Position numbers and translations under genes: made by a program. Shown here piece after piece: positions 34,501-48,036 of a stretch of 64,000 nucleotides of DNA. The first letter of the stretch is position 1, and every line of letters starts with the position of its first letter. The stretch is taken from assembly GCA_013399305.1 (NCBI GenBank), contig VXAI01000118.1:583188-647187 (forward strand), read 5' to 3'. The notes beneath the pieces are model-generated. The model had not been told where the DNA came from and made no database searches. It worked only from the letters and a program-made list of their open reading frames with translations. The DNA comes from Rostratula benghalensis (Eukaryota > Chordata > Aves > Charadriiformes > Rostratulidae).

Positions 34501-35901
34501 ATCCTTAAGAGAACAATAAGGTTCCAAGTACTATGTGGATGCTCTAAGAGGCATAGAAAACAAGAGAAAAATTCCTGCTTTAGCCCTCAAGGATGTTATT
34601 TGCACACACTTGAACAAAATTTCTTCTTGGTGTGTTCTTTCCTATACCTCTTTCACCAGTGAATGGCATAATGAGGTGATGTGTCTGTCCACAACAATCT
34701 AGAGTTAAGCAGAAAATAATGTGGAAACCTATAATAATATGTAACCACAGCAAGCCCCATCTCTAGGAAACTAGAGAGCATTTTCCTTCCCTCCTATGGC
34801 CTCCAGGTATTAGTAACTCCTGTTCCTTCGCAATGTTGCTTTGGGCAATGGCAGCATCTCAGGGGTTACCTTGGTGCTGCTCTTTGTTCTGTGGGTGTTC
34901 ACTAAGTCAGGAACTCTCGGTTTATACCTATGTGAATCAATCATGCTGTTGCTCTAGATCAGGATTTAATCTAGACTCCCCTAGGACCTCAGATCCTCAG
35001 AATGTGACTGTAGTGGCAGACCTTGTCCATTGTGTGACTTGCCAGCATTACCTGCTGTTCATTCATAACCTTAAGCCTTCTCCATGTGTTCTCTTCTTGT
35101 CCATGCCATTTCCCACAAAGTTCTCTGTCTGCAGTTCTTTCTGGCTGCTCTGGCACAAGGTAACTAACTCCAAAAGACCAGTTGTGGCAGTGCTGCAGAT
35201 CAGAGGGATGTGCATCATACTAACTTTTTCTTCTTTTTTGCCCTGCTTAAGAGTTACAGACCGGACATATGGAAGTTCTTCAGAGACAGCGAGAATCCCA
35301 GAGCATGGATCATCTGAATTGCTTACCTGGTGTGCTTCCTGGGTATTTTCTACATAGCGCTTCTGGAAACTATTTAGAATTTACTAGGGTGGAAATGTGA
35401 GGTCCTGTCAAGACCATGTTATAGCACAGGCATGTGTTTGGGGCACTGAACTTGCAAAATGATGTCAGAGTAGTATAACTCATGCAGTGATGCCTTTGGC
35501 CTAGAACAATAATCCAGTAGAAAGCAGACCTTTAACTTTGGCAAAGGTTGTTTCATGATGCTTTTAAGTATTTGAAAATAAGTTATCCTTTTAATACTGT
35601 GTTGTAATTAACTTGGTTGGAAATTCTTTTGGCAAAATAGTTTTTCCCTAGAGGGTGTAAGCTTCTATGAGCGAATTGTTTATGGGTCTTTTTTGCTTCT
35701 GCTTAAACAGGACTGAAAATGGTTGGATAACTTCTGATAGAGAGGGTTTTTCTTCTGCTTTCTTAGGTGTTGCCTCGTGGTAAATGTTATGTAAAAGACC
35801 TGTAATTGGGCAAAATAAAATTATACAATCATATTCTAAATATATGACCAACAGCAGGCTGTATTGGTCTTCTGAGGGATAGGCTGGGGAGGTGGGTATG
35901 G
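31541..35901. other. Intergenic flank downstream of CD82
   Basis: About 4.4 kb with no recognisable exon and no CR1. It has a 15-base T run at 31978-31992. The longest open frame (34833-35357, plus strand, 174 codons) has a cysteine- and serine-rich composition with no domain I recognise and is probably chance. Confidence 0.6.
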
Positions 35902-35997
35902 NNNNNNNNNNNNNNNNNNNNNNNNNNNNNNNNNNNNNNNNNNNNNNNNNNNNNNNNNNNNNNNNNNNNNNNNNNNNNNNNNNNNNNNNNNNNNNNN
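35902..35997. other. Assembly gap (96 N)
   Basis: A run of N followed at once by twelve G, then A-rich and G-rich sequence. Translations that cross it are meaningless. The flanks suggest that the missing sequence is a G-rich or homopolymer stretch that was hard to sequence. Confidence 0.99.
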
Positions 35998-36027
35998 GGG
36001 GGGGGGGGGAGAAAAAAAAAAGGGGGG
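35998..36027 (+). repeat. Poly-G and poly-A low-complexity run at gap edge
   Basis: Twelve G, then about ten A and six G, directly after the N run. Either a true low-complexity tract or a local assembly artefact at the gap edge. Confidence 0.9.
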
Positions 36028-36202
36028 ACACATACCCCAATCAACCAACCAAAAAGAAAAAGCTATCCAAGATACTACTGTTGCTCCTAGGTTGGGTGGA
36101 AGTAGACTGGGGGGGATTCCCTCTACTTCCTCTTTAAGCAAAGGTGTTTGTATCAAATGTGCAAGCCATGTCTGCTTTGACCCACACTTAAGATAAAGGT
36201 GT

Positions 36203-36475
36203 TTTCCAACTTAAATGATCCTGTCAAGATGGTCAATTCCAACCATAAACCTAACACCATCAAGTCCACTGCTATGTCCCTAAATGCCACATCTACATGT
36301 CTTTTAAATACCTCTAGGGATGGTGACTCTACGCCTTGCTGGTCAGCTTCTTCCAATGCTTGATAACCCTTTCAGTGAAGAAATTTTTCTTAATATCTAA
36401 TCTAAATCTCCCCTCATACAACTTGAGGCCATTTACACTTGTCCTGTCGCTTGTTACTTGGGAAAAGAGACTGAC
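36203..36475 (-). mobile_element. CR1 LINE 3' fragment, antisense
   Basis: Reverse-complement CR1 text: ccataaacctaacaccatca, cttttaaatacctctaggg, tgataaccctttcagtgaag, aatctaaatctcccctcata and acttgtcctgtcgcttgtta. Its 3'UTR type resembles the 20110 copy (same unusual gttaggtt and tggacttgatg text) rather than the 9509 copy. It is diverged. Confidence 0.85.
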
Positions 36476-37277
36476 ACCTGAGCACTTCATATTTTGGAGT
36501 GGCTCCTCTAGATGCCCTGTGGGCAATTCTTCCAAGCTGCAGAACTCAGCCAGGCTTAGGCAGGGTAGAGCAGCCATGAGGTGGGCTCCAGACAGTACAG
36601 GAGACAACCTGCCTGGAGCAATCAGTGGGTGCCTTTTCCTCAAGACTCAAATCTGTGGAGTCACCTGGGAGCAAAGTAGAGTTTTGCAGGACTTTCAGTG
36701 TTAGTGCCTACATGGCAGCTGATGTCTATTATTTCACGTTGCTGACTGGTGAAAAGCTTATGTGCCTCTTTCTGTGCTGTGAGGCCAGGGAGAGACTGAT
36801 GGGGAGACACTGGGAAACATTGCTGTCACTGCTGACACTGTGTATGTTCAAAGAGGGATTGGGCAAGATCATTGTCGTGGGAAAAGTCCATTGAGGGCTA
36901 TTAACTAACCAGGCAGGTGCAACTTCTCATTGGGATATTGTTTTTAACACTGTACGCTGTTTAGCCAATGCATGGAGTTGGGAAGAAAGCAGTGGTAAGG
37001 TTTTAAAACTGTGGAAAAAAGCTGGGAAATCCCAGACTGAAGGGAAATCCCACCTGAGGTAATCCCTGCAGCCTGTGGTACTGTTGTTCCCACTGCAAAT
37101 GTTTATTGGACAAGTGGCTGGGGAGAGGGAGAGGAAAGGGAAGTCCGTGATGAAATCAAACCTAAAATAGGCGATACTTCCTTATCATAGTGGAAATTTA
37201 AGTGGACAAAAATAATGGCCACCTGCTGGTTTGGGGTTGGTTGTTTGTTGTTTTTTAAGCCTTAGAAGTAACTTGGA

Positions 37278-37441
37278 GAATTATAGAATGGTTCGAGTTG
37301 GAAGGGACCTTAAATGTCATTGGGTTCCAATTCCCCTGCCATGGACAGGTACATTTCCCACTAGATCAGGTTGCTCAGAGCCCTATCCAGCCTGGCCTTG
37401 AACACCTCCAGGGATGGGGCATCCACAGCTTCTCTAAGCAC
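37278..37441 (-). mobile_element. CR1 LINE 3' end, antisense
   Basis: The reverse-complement 3' end starts gaattatagaatggttcgag and continues ttggaagggaccttaaatg, cctgccatggacaggtaca and gcctggccttgaacacctcc to gggcatccacagcttctc. Only the last 160 bases or so of the element are present. Confidence 0.9.
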
Positions 37442-40400
37442 TGTGTAAAACAAGTATTAAATCGATCTGACTGTATTATAAATCAACGTGACTGTCCTTC
37501 AGTCAACAACAATCCAGCAGCTTATTATGTCTGGCATGCTTATGGCAGTATTGCATCAATACAAGACCACCACATCAGGGCCGTTGCCTGCTGTGAGCCA
37601 AGCAGGAGTTGTCTGGTGGCCATGTTGGTGCGACTGGGAGTCTCTTGCCTCCTTGAGGCAGTGAAGAATGACCTAAGGCCTCGCTTCCCTCTCCTGCAAG
37701 GTGGGAATGGGGTGCAGGGGCGTAAGGGGTTGCCTGGAGGAGCCTCAGGAATGGACCCCAGCAGAGCAGCACCCAGGAGGCAGCCAAGCACTGCCAGGTA
37801 GGTTGGTTCGCTGAGTGGATACCAGGCTGTGGCCTGGCGGTGAAGGGTGGTGGGAGGAGCTGCCCCCAGCCCTGGAGGGCAAGTGGGAGGTAGTTTCTCT
37901 GGAAGAGCGGGTCTCAGGTGACTGGGACTGTGGGACAGTCAGGGTGGCAGGGAGCTGTGTTTCCACTGCCTGTGTTTTCCATCTGCCATTTCTGTCCTCA
38001 GTGTGAGAGGGGTGGACATAACTCCCATGCGTGCACAGTAGCACTCTGGTGCATGGCTGCTGCTGGGCAAGAAGTCAGCAGGGAATACAGAAGTCACAGC
38101 ACCTTTGTCCTTAAACAACTCTACTGCCTTTCCCATTAACTTCAGGATCACTCTGAAAGCAATTGTTTATAAAACAACCTAGTAGGTTGCCAGAGTTGCC
38201 TTTGAGTACTTCCAAGCATTGGCAGTCTGTCTAGTGCTTTATACCATCTCACCACAGATGTTATGAAAACAATCCTCTGCCTCCTGTAACACCCTGGATT
38301 GAGTGTTGTTTCTCATGCTTGCTGGCTCTTCCTGAAGTCCCCAACAACTCCTGCTGTGGCTCGTAAAATATCAAAACTTGGTGAGAAAGTTTTGGATGCG
38401 GAATGCTGTGGGGTTGCAGTCACTTGATTGCACTAGTGAACTGTGAGTGGAAGTGGGAAGGTGTCCTAACAGGGACCAAGGCTTCAAAGCAGAGGGGTGT
38501 ATGGGATTTAGGAATCCTTTCTGGTTTTCTCTTGAATTTCCCTCAGTATCCCAGCGGTCATTAGTATGGAGCTTGCATTTTGTTAGAGTAGTGAAGGTGG
38601 TTACACCAGCTTTTATGTGATGAGAAAGATGCAGAGAGCACATAGCTGATCAGATGGCTATCATAAAGTTGGCAATTCCATGCCTGGCTATTGTGGAAGC
38701 TAATCAGCTCAAGGCTGTCTCTCATCTGAGCAAGGCAACAGCAGGATTACATTGTCTTCCTATTAGGCAATAGTCTTGCCTGACATAAAATGAGATGTCT
38801 GGCGATTCTTGTAATTGCATACAGCTATTTATTTTTTACTACAGCTAGATTGTTTCACTCTTTAATAGGCAGTGAAATGGTAATGAGATCTTCTCTTCTC
38901 TCCTCTTGAATTCATCGTAAGCCATGCTGAGGACTCCTGTGCTCCAATAGCAAAAAGGAGAGTAAAGCAGAAGTAGAGGAGGAAGCAGATTATTTGTCCC
39001 TACCCTGAAATCAGCTTGGTAGGAAAGGGTGGTCTGCTAGGTCCTGTCTTAATGGTGAAAACTCTCTAACTGCTTTCCACTCAACCCTTTATTCTCCACG
39101 GCTAAAAGAGGTTTCATCATGTGATCCTGTTAGTGCCATAAGGACTTTGTAGTACCACCAGGAAATAACCGCTTGTTATTTCCTATCCTAATGATAATAA
39201 AAGGCTACTGAGGCATCGTGTCCCTGAAAGTAACCATGGCTTGGAGGAGCTTTCTGGTACGCAGTCACAGCTTACTTTTGTAAACCTACATGCAACAGAC
39301 AGACTGAAACTCTTTGATGCTTATATTTTTGGAAAAAGCAGTGTAAATCCAATCTGAACCCTAAACTTCACTTAGCACTGAAAGAGGCCTCCCTGCAAGC
39401 TCAGCAGGAGTCACTGGGACAGCCACAACAGCCTTGTTACAACTTCAAGCCTTCTGCTATTGCAGTAAAAGCTGTATATCACTACCTGGTCTAAACTGTG
39501 GTCTGCTAAAGCCTAATGATCTCAAAGTTGTGGTAGTTCCTAGGATGTTGCTGACGTCTACCCTTTGCGATATGTCTGTGAATGCAGCGTAGCATTTAGT
39601 AATCTTATTCTTAAGTCTTTTAAGTGAGAGCACAGAGTAATAAAGCTGCCTTGAAGTTTGGCACAAGCGACAGGACCCTAAACAGAACTGCTTGGTGCCT
39701 TGTCTCCAGAGCCAAGGCCAGAATTTGGGCTGGGATTAAGATTTATTATTCCGTCCTGTCTGGCCTTCAGGGCAAGAATAAGAGCTGGTTCCAAGAGGTG
39801 CCAATGCATGTTGAAGTCCCAGTTGTGAGAGCATGAGGTGAGTGTAGGGTCGGGCAGCATTCAGGAGAGCTGAGGTTTTGGTGATCTATTCAGGGTTTGT
39901 ACTATTAAGAGAAAGACAGGGGAAGGCCTTGGCAAATGCATGAAGCTTAACATGGGAAGTGGTCACTGGACTAGGTTTAAAATTAAAATGGGGGGAAATG
40001 GTCATTAGTTATGGACGTATCAGTGACGTATTCTATTCCTTGGAAGTCAAATCATGCTAAAAAATAACTAGGTAATAGATGCATTTGACCTTGCCTCATT
40101 CCATAGATAGAAAGATATTCCAGGTTAAATCAGCTTTTTTTAAAAAATGTCATTGCATTGTCTTTTAGCAGTTTTTCCTCCTTGCAGAGGTTTTTCTCAC
40201 TTCCTTGCCTTCCCCCTACCCTCAACCCTTCTCAAACTAGGCGCTCAGAGAAGGAGGCAGTGGTGTTACATGGGATAAAATGGGATATTGAGTTGCAGAC
40301 GAGCAGCTTGGAATGTTCTGGTCTCTTAAAAATCCAGGGAGTGGGGTGCTTTGGCAGGAATCTGTCTTTCCCTGGAAGGTCTCTGGCTTCATTAGGCCTT

Positions 40401-42064
40401 GGAACAGAGAATGAATTTTTAAGGCCTTTGAGGAAGTTGCTTTGATACAAAAGGGTCTCGAGTTCCTGTTTTCTGTGTGGACTAGGATTTCTTCCTTGGA
40501 AACCCGTTCCTCGGACCCATGTGGCAGACTGCCTTTTCGTCTTAACACAGTAATACTCCTTTCTGAAATGCTCCAAGGGGGGTTGTTTTGGTTTAAGGGG
40601 AAGAGGAGGAGGGAGTTTCCCTCGTGCTTGCCAAGGTAAGAGGCAATCCTCTTCTGAAGCTACTGCCAGCCCCTGTTACCCTCAAGTGCTTCTTGTCGTC
40701 ACCTGCTGTTACCAGAGTTTATGAATTCCTCAGTGGCTCATTTCAAACGAAAGTATCTGTATTCCTCCCTGAGCCTGCTGCTTGCCAGCTCCATCCCAAA
40801 TGCAAGGGCATGGGAGTGATTCTCAGAGCTTCAAACTTTAGCTGTAAACTGTCAGTGTATTACACTAAACACCACCACCAGCTTTAATTAGGGAATACAG
40901 GGTGACTCTCAGCAAGAGGAGATGAGTAGCTGCTTTAATTGGGACATCCAAAGATGTGGACCTAATTAGGTAATTTTGTTGATCTCATCTGGGGGAATAG
41001 GAGGAATCAGTGAGAATAGCCAATGGAAAGTTTTATAGGAACAGTTAAATATCTGCTGCCACTTCTTGTGCTTTCCACACCGGTTGGAGCTCTTTAGACT
41101 ACCTTAAAGGGATGCCAGGCATTTTTATCATTTACAAGTGCTGCTCCTATCACTCCTTCAGCAGCCTTGGGCTACATCCTGTTCTACTTGGCTCCTTCCC
41201 TATGGGCACCATGCATTTCCCACTTGTGATCCATAGCTGAGAGTAGCAAAACAATGTTTGGGTCAGATACATCATGTAGAGGTGAGGTGATTCCCAGATT
41301 CTTCTCATCCTAGAAAAACTCAAAGGTTATACCATCTTCCAAGGAAAAAAACAGGCTTGCTTTCTTTTGTAATTTCTTATCTTTCTGGCAATAATCTACA
41401 ATCACTTTTTCATTTCAAAGAAACAATGTTTTTGTTTCTTGTTGAAATGCCTACGTTTTTTTGTTTTGTGAAAATTAATAAAATCTGGAATGAAAAGAAT
41501 GAAAGGGATATGTGCAGCAGAATTTTTCTGTCTTTCAGTAACCAAAAATCTTCAAAAGAAATCTGTCACACATTGCCCTTCATCTCTAAAAAACCTAATT
41601 TCTTGTCTAGGCCCTGTGTTTAAGTAAAACACCTTACCCTTTCACCTCTGTAATGTTAAGATTTATGGGCTTCCTTCCTGGCTACTAGCATTTTCTCCAT
41701 TGAAGAAAAATAAAGCCAGGAATAAAGAGATTCACAGTACTAAGGCTATAAATTTCTAAATTTGGATGCCAAAACAAATTCATCATTTGAACACAGACGT
41801 AAACTCTGATAAGAGTTCAGCCCATTCCACAGAATTGTATTTAGTTACTGCACTTACTCCATTGGGAAAAAATTCTACTTAAGCCAAAAATTGGTGGGAT
41901 TTTTCCCAACTAACATTTCCATACTGATATCAGAGGTGTTACCTACCAGGCCCCCATCTGACACAAGTGTAGCTGTTTGGGAACATTGTTCTTTTGCCTC
42001 AGTACAGGGTATATAAATTTGAAGTGTGTTTCTCTTATCTTTCTTCTCTCACTATAATCACACA

Positions 42065-42065
<1 letters not shown>

Positions 42066-42099
<34 letters not shown>
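42066..42099. repeat. (CA)n microsatellite
   Basis: About 17 near-perfect CA dinucleotides followed by cgtgcgtg. It is intergenic and likely polymorphic in length. Confidence 0.95.
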
Positions 42100-42104
<5 letters not shown>

Positions 42105-45100
42105 TGCTCTGGTAAATATTTAGCTGTCTTTTAAATCTGGTACACAAACATTTATGATAAATAAAAAACAAATTTATATAAACTTATCTCATTCTCCTAA
42201 TGGATGCTCCTTAAATTTAACTTACATTACTGGAGCAATGCATTAATACATATATGTGTATTCCTGCTTTTCCATAATATTGTTTCAGGATTTTTAAAGA
42301 AACTTTTAAGTCTCTTGCAAACTTCCAAAATTATCTTTTTTTTTTTTAATATTTCCATTACATATATACATATAAGTTCAATTTTTAAAAGAACAGTATG
42401 AAATAGAGTATGAACACTCTGTGGCCCACAATAAACTTCTTCCTGTATTTAATTTCTTTTTTGCTAATAACTTTTAGCTTCCTTACTTCTGATCTGACCT
42501 GACCTGATGAGGTATTCACTCTTCAGCAATCGTTTACCCTGGCATACTTTGCAGTTAGCTAAATGAGGAGGTGTTTTCTTTTATGCTCGGGGGTTTCTGT
42601 GTAAATGGGTAAACCAAACTGTCTCCCTTGGGGAAAGAGGCAGAGGTAGGTCCAGGAATGGAAGAAGCCTCAAAATTCAAAAGAACCATTTGAGAACCTT
42701 GAATCAAAAGCTAAGAGTTTAGCAAAGTAAGCTTCATTTCTCGAACTTTGGGAACATACCTGAGGTACCTAAATTGATAGCCTAGTCATGGTTGAAAACT
42801 TAATCTAAACTGGGAGCTGGGTCCTTCGGGAGCTGATGAAGAGACTCTGATTATAGACTACAGGCATTGCTTAAGGCCATTCCTGTCTCTCTATCCATTG
42901 CCTGCAGAATCTGAACACGAGTGACTGACACTTAGCACACATGATTGCCCTTCCCTTTGATTAATCTCAAACTTAGCAGATTCAGGTTTCAACTGTTGAG
43001 TAAGAACTGGGATGTCTATTGGGCTACACTCACTGCAAACATTTGTTGGGGTGTAGACCACATCTGTGGTGGTGATGGGGGAGAAAAAAACGGTATGTGG
43101 AAACTTCTCTCTCTGCTCCACCCTCATTGTCACCAATCCATCTCCATGGCTTAACATTTGTGATGTGAAGAATCTGTTCCCCAGGCCCTATTTCTGGCTC
43201 ACTCTGCAAGTTATTCCATTTAACAGGCCTTGCCAAAAGTGGTTGAGGGAAAAGTCTAATGGCTTTCAGCTCCAGTATTCACATTAAACCTGTTATAGAG
43301 CTGATATTAAGTGAAATGACTGCTGAACTGGAATGTTCTCACCTTGTTCAGTAGAACCTGCTCTTACTGAGGCATTGTATCCTTCCCAAAGTGGCAATGC
43401 ATGCCATGGAACTTTTGATCTGCAGATCTTCACCATTTACAGGATTACTTGGCAAATGTTTTTGCTTTGCTGACTATACTAGATACATGCTGTTTCCACT
43501 TCACTGAATCTAACAGATCCCAGACTTCTAGGGTTTGAGGTTTTTTTCCACTGTAGTTGGCTTGGATCTGGAAACCTCAGGTAAAATATCAATCACATCT
43601 GTGATGCCTGACATCAGGGAGGAAAGGCTATTTCAAGCACTATTGAGTAACGATGGCGAGGAGGCTCCAGAATCCCTTGCTTGAAAGCAGGCTGTTTGCC
43701 ATGTTGTTTAAAACTGGAGAAATCCCTTAGAAAGGCATGAGAACTCATTGCTTGGAAGCAGAAAGGGGTGGGGCCAAGGTCGCATAAGTGCTGCTGAAGT
43801 CTCAGGTCCATAACTTTTGAAAGCTTTGGCATTCTTAGTGGAAATCCACAGGGTCGTTTCAATGATAATCCATACAGTGACAGTGGTGGGTGGCTCTCCA
43901 CACCGTTGAGGTGAGCACAGAGTCATCACAAGAGTGGTGAAAGAGGGATGAATGCTACAGCTTTTGTAAGGCCTATACATTTAACATTTAATAGTTTATG
44001 AGTAGTTTATCAATGCATGGTAAGTTCCCATCTGAATCAACAAGTAATCAAAAATGCTCAGCTCCTTCCCCACTATGCATTAAAATAGCTTTCTGAGCAT
44101 CCAAGTTCTAGAAACTGCACTTTTCCTGTCAACCCTATGACCAAGGAGAGCAATTCTGCTGCTCTGATAGGGTCTAGGTTGATTCTCCTAGTTGCTGGTT
44201 TATGAAAAGGGAGAAAAATCAAGCTTTCCTTCTGAGATCTTTAGGAGACCAGAATTCTGATTTGTTGTGGCTGGATAAGAATGCCAGACTTCATTAGAAA
44301 TTTCATCCCTTCAGAATTCCCCAGGAGCAAAGCAAGGATAAAAAGAGTATCTACCAAACAGGGACAATAATCAACATGTAGGCTGCTGGCAACAACATGC
44401 AGAATGAGGTACATCCTGGTGCTGCTCCCTAATATTCTCCATTAACAGCCCACAGGCATCCTGGGGAAGGAAATACAGTAGACCAAAGGCCAGGGAACAG
44501 ACAAAACAGGAAAGGGACAAGCGCTCAAGACCCCTTGCAAATGCATCTGATTTATTGAAATGCATCCCACCTTCAGTCAGAAGGTTTATCAAGTGCCCCC
44601 CTGACCCTTTGTCCATCTGCCTCTGTGCTTGAAGCCTGTTTGCCCTGTATATTACCTAGCTGTGAGTGCTGCCTCAGCATTTGTACCCATCTCATTTTAT
44701 CAAAATTTCTTGTTCTTTGACCAACTACTTTTCCTATGCCCCTTCAGTTGAGCCAGCTGAACTTTGCTTGGTCTCCTGTAACTATTTTTTTCTGCTCTCA
44801 GTGAGTTAGGGAACGGAGGAGTTTGCCTTCTTTTTGTCATTTCTCTAACTCCTTCCAAGCAGCTGGAATTTATTTTAATAAAGTTCATTTCAATAGAGCC
44901 TGGAGCCATAATACATGAGGCTGTGATCTCAGAAGAGCTCATAAATTAAGTAGGGTCAGCTCTGGTCGACGCATGCATAGGAGACCTCCAAGGACACCCT
45001 GTGTGCTGATCAGCCAGTGCCAAGAATATAGCGACTGCCAGACTGTTTGCCCAGTAGGCTGTCTCTTTTAGTATGCAATCTCTGGCCATTGCCAAATGCT

Positions 45101-45559
45101 TCAGAGGAAGATACATGATCCCTCTGGTGGGCAAGTTATTCTGAACTGATCATAATATCCTTCTAGACCTTTGTTGCATGAAGCCATTGATCTGCTGTTT
45201 CAAATGCACAAAGGTAGTTAGGGGCACTGAATCCTGGTTGCTTACATAGTGTCCGGACTGCTGTCTTGATGCTGGTACCAAAGTGCTCTTGTGGGTTGCT
45301 TTGCCATCAGCCCCATTTCAAGCCACGCTTCAAAGCCCTGAAGGATGAACACACCACAGAGGTACCTTGAATTCATGAGGGAAGTAGCCAGCGTGAACAT
45401 ACTCTTTGAATTTTTTTCCCCTGCAGCTAGACAGTAAGTGTGTTCTTAAAAGATACACAGTCTTTTCAAAAAGACTCTGAAGGATGGTGACCTCCACAGC
45501 TATGCTGTTGTAGCTCTAGCTGCCCAGAAATTATATCTTATTTAAATAAGACAGAATTT

Positions 45560-45745
45560 ATCTTACTGAACTTTCAACTGTCAGCTCACATATGCCTTTG
45601 TCAGAAAGCCTGCCTGCTTGCCTCCTCCTCCTAGTAAATGTTTTTCTATGTGTAAATCCCTATATTCAGCAATTATGTCACCTCTAAAACTTCTCTTCTC
45701 TAAGCTGAGTTAATTGAATGGAATAGGCCTTACATTTGCAGTCTT
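45560..45745 (-). mobile_element. Possible ancient CR1 remnant, antisense
   Basis: The text around 45650-45720 (ttcagcaattatgtcacctc, taaaacttctcttctctaag, ctgagtta) resembles the reverse complement of the CR1 region read as gatcagatccccc, ccttctcttctccagac in the 8571 copy. It is strongly diverged, without clear edges, so this is tentative. Confidence 0.25.
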
Positions 45746-47090
45746 GTTTTCCTGTTCCTGTGGTCCCTACTACAGTGTATATCCTCACTTAGTGATAAAG
45801 CCACTGTGCTTTGAAATCTAGCAGCATTTTTAATTCAGATTACGATAAAATCCACTGATTATCAGTAAAACAATCCTTTATGGTGTGCTTCACAGTAGTT
45901 TTTCTTTATCAGTGAACAAACTAATTTAACCTTTCCCCTCCCAAGTCAAGGAAACTTCTGAAAATAGTGAGCTTTTTTTTCTGGTAAATGTTAACTGCTT
46001 TCCTACTACCTTGACCTTGACTTTTAGTGGTTGAAGTCAACTAGGAGACCTGGTCTCTGTTTTCTGGAATAACACGACATGGAAAAAGTGGCCCTCTAAG
46101 AGCAGGAAGGCCTCCAGGTCAGTAAATTTGAAAAGCTGTCCTGTGACCTTCACACTGTAGAGGGATGTACCAAGCTCAGGAGAGGCCTCTTCCATGCTTT
46201 TATAGTCTCTGGTGGTGTTGAGTGAGATGGGACTATTTGTTTTTCTTCTCTTGTTATGCTAGTCCCTTTTCCTCTTGCCATAATGTGGCACCAGCCTTGG
46301 AAGCATACTTGGCATAAATTTATTATTCACCAAAAGATTAAATTCTTAATACTGCTCTGCTTCCCATTACTCTTTCTTGGTGACTTTTCTTTTTCTTTTT
46401 CTCATAGTCTCAGGATTATCTCAACACTTTTAAAGCAGAAGCAGCAAGCTGCAGCTAAACCCTGCTAGAGCAGTCATTAGGTGGACTTTTTCTACTGACT
46501 TAACTGCTAACATTTCTACCCAGGGGATTCTTTCTGTGATTCCCTTAGGATTTTTCAGTCCGGGGTGAAAAATCTGCTGTCTGGCTGGACTGCTTAGTAT
46601 TCCAGATTTTATTGTTTTGAATGTGAAACACATCAACAACTTCTACATAACAGGCAAGCAGATGCTAATCTCTAAGTCTCACTGGACTTTTGAGTTTGTT
46701 GGGTCCCTGAATCTGAGTCTCTAAAGTGGCTAAAGGTGACAAAACACAGTGTGATTTGGTGTTGCCAGTTTGCTTCATTACCTTTTGAGTGTCAGTCTGT
46801 GCCATCACCTGAGTAATGTTATTTGCTTGATCTAATAGGGGTGGCAGATATTCTGGGTCTGGATACCAGTGTTAATGCACACTCATGAAGTTTTGGCTGA
46901 GCAACGATGAGGATTCAGACAGATGGTTTTGCTTTGTAGCCATCTGGTTTTACTCTGTAAGGGCTATGTTTTATTTTCTTCCTGCACCCAAGAAGACTCT
47001 CTTCAGCGTACAGCCCATGTTTCAGGTCTGATTTTTCCCAGGTTCAGTTTCCGGGGCCTGCTGCATACCCCTACATATCCAGGATCTCTT

Positions 47091-47694
47091 GTATGTGCAC
47101 TGGCAGCCCAGAAAACCAACTGAATCCTGGGCTGCATCCCCAGCAGAGTGTCGAGAAGGGTAAGGGGGGCATTCTGCCCCTCTGCTCTGCTCTGGTGTGA
47201 CCCCTCCTGGAGCACTGCATCCAGCTCTGGAGTCCTCAGCACAGGAAGGACATGGGCCTGTTGGAGGGGGTCCAGAGGAGGGTCACAAAGATGATCAGAG
47301 GCTGGACCATCTCTGCTAGGCTGAGAGTTGGGATTGTTCAGCCTGGAGAAGGCTCCAGGGAAACGTCATAGCCCCTTCCAGTACCTAAAAGGTCTACAGA
47401 AGAGATGGGAAAGGACTTTTGGTCAGGGAGTGGGGCAATAGGATGAAGGGGAACAGCTTTAAACTGATAAAGAGATTTAGAGGAGATATTAAGAAGAAAT
47501 TATTTCCTGTGAGACAGTGGCCCAGGTTGCCCAGAGAAGCTGTGGTTTACCCATCCCTGAAGGTGTTCAAGGCCAGGCTGGATGGGGCTTTGAGCAACCT
47601 GATCTAGTGGGAGGTGTCCCTGCCCATGGCAGGGGGATTGGAACTCAATGATCTTTAAGGTCCTTTCCAACTCTAACCAATCTACGATTATGTG
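47091..47694 (+). mobile_element. CR1 LINE 3' part, sense
   Basis: A sense CR1 copy starting gtatgtgcactggcagccca and running through tcctgggctgcatccccag, tggagcactgcatccagctc, gatggggctttgagcaacct and gtgggaggtgtccctgccc to gatctttaaggtcctttcc. Several small deletions break the ORF2 tail. It is the same subfamily type as the 9509 copy. Confidence 0.92.
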
Positions 47695-48036
47695 TTGTGC
47701 TTGTCAGTATCAGGCTGTCTCTCAGCCTTACCCGATTTCAAGAGTGCTACAGGCATGCTAGAGGAGCCTTCTTAGTAGCTATTAGTTGCCATGGGTGGAA
47801 GTCACAGAGACTGTTAGCTTATTTAAATGGTTGATGTAGGAGAAAGGGATACTTGGTGGAGTGAAACCAAATGGAGAACAGCAAGAAATTGGATCAGAAG
47901 TTCTAAACATGCAGTGAGAAGAGAGAGACATACTTTCTCTTTTGCAGTGACAAATATAATTCTGTAATAACCTGTGATATGATGTGTGAATAAGTGTGGA
48001 TGTGGGTGTCTCTGTTTCAGAGTATGCCTCCTAAGA

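Larger units (their letters stand above)
36476..47090. other. Long intergenic stretch without recognised genes
   Basis: About 10.6 kb holding one CR1 fragment (37278), a possible old CR1 remnant (45560), a CA microsatellite (42066) and a T run at 42335-42348. No exon with coding similarity and no RNA gene is recognised. A somewhat GC-richer patch at 37570-37990 has open frames on both strands but no known motif. Confidence 0.6.

Noticed and set aside
34833..35357. 174-codon open frame on the plus strand, the longest not inside a CR1
   Set aside because: No recognisable domain, low-complexity Cys/Ser/Leu composition, no splice or promoter context. Frames of this length are expected by chance in 64 kb at this base composition.
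35648..36156. Several open frames spanning the N run
   Set aside because: They are artefacts of translating unknown bases across the assembly gap.
37298..37801. 167-codon open frame on the plus strand
   Set aside because: Its first part reads through an antisense CR1 end and the rest lacks any protein similarity I recognise.
42066..42099. CA repeat as a CRISPR-like or regulatory array
   Set aside because: It is a plain dinucleotide microsatellite without spacers.
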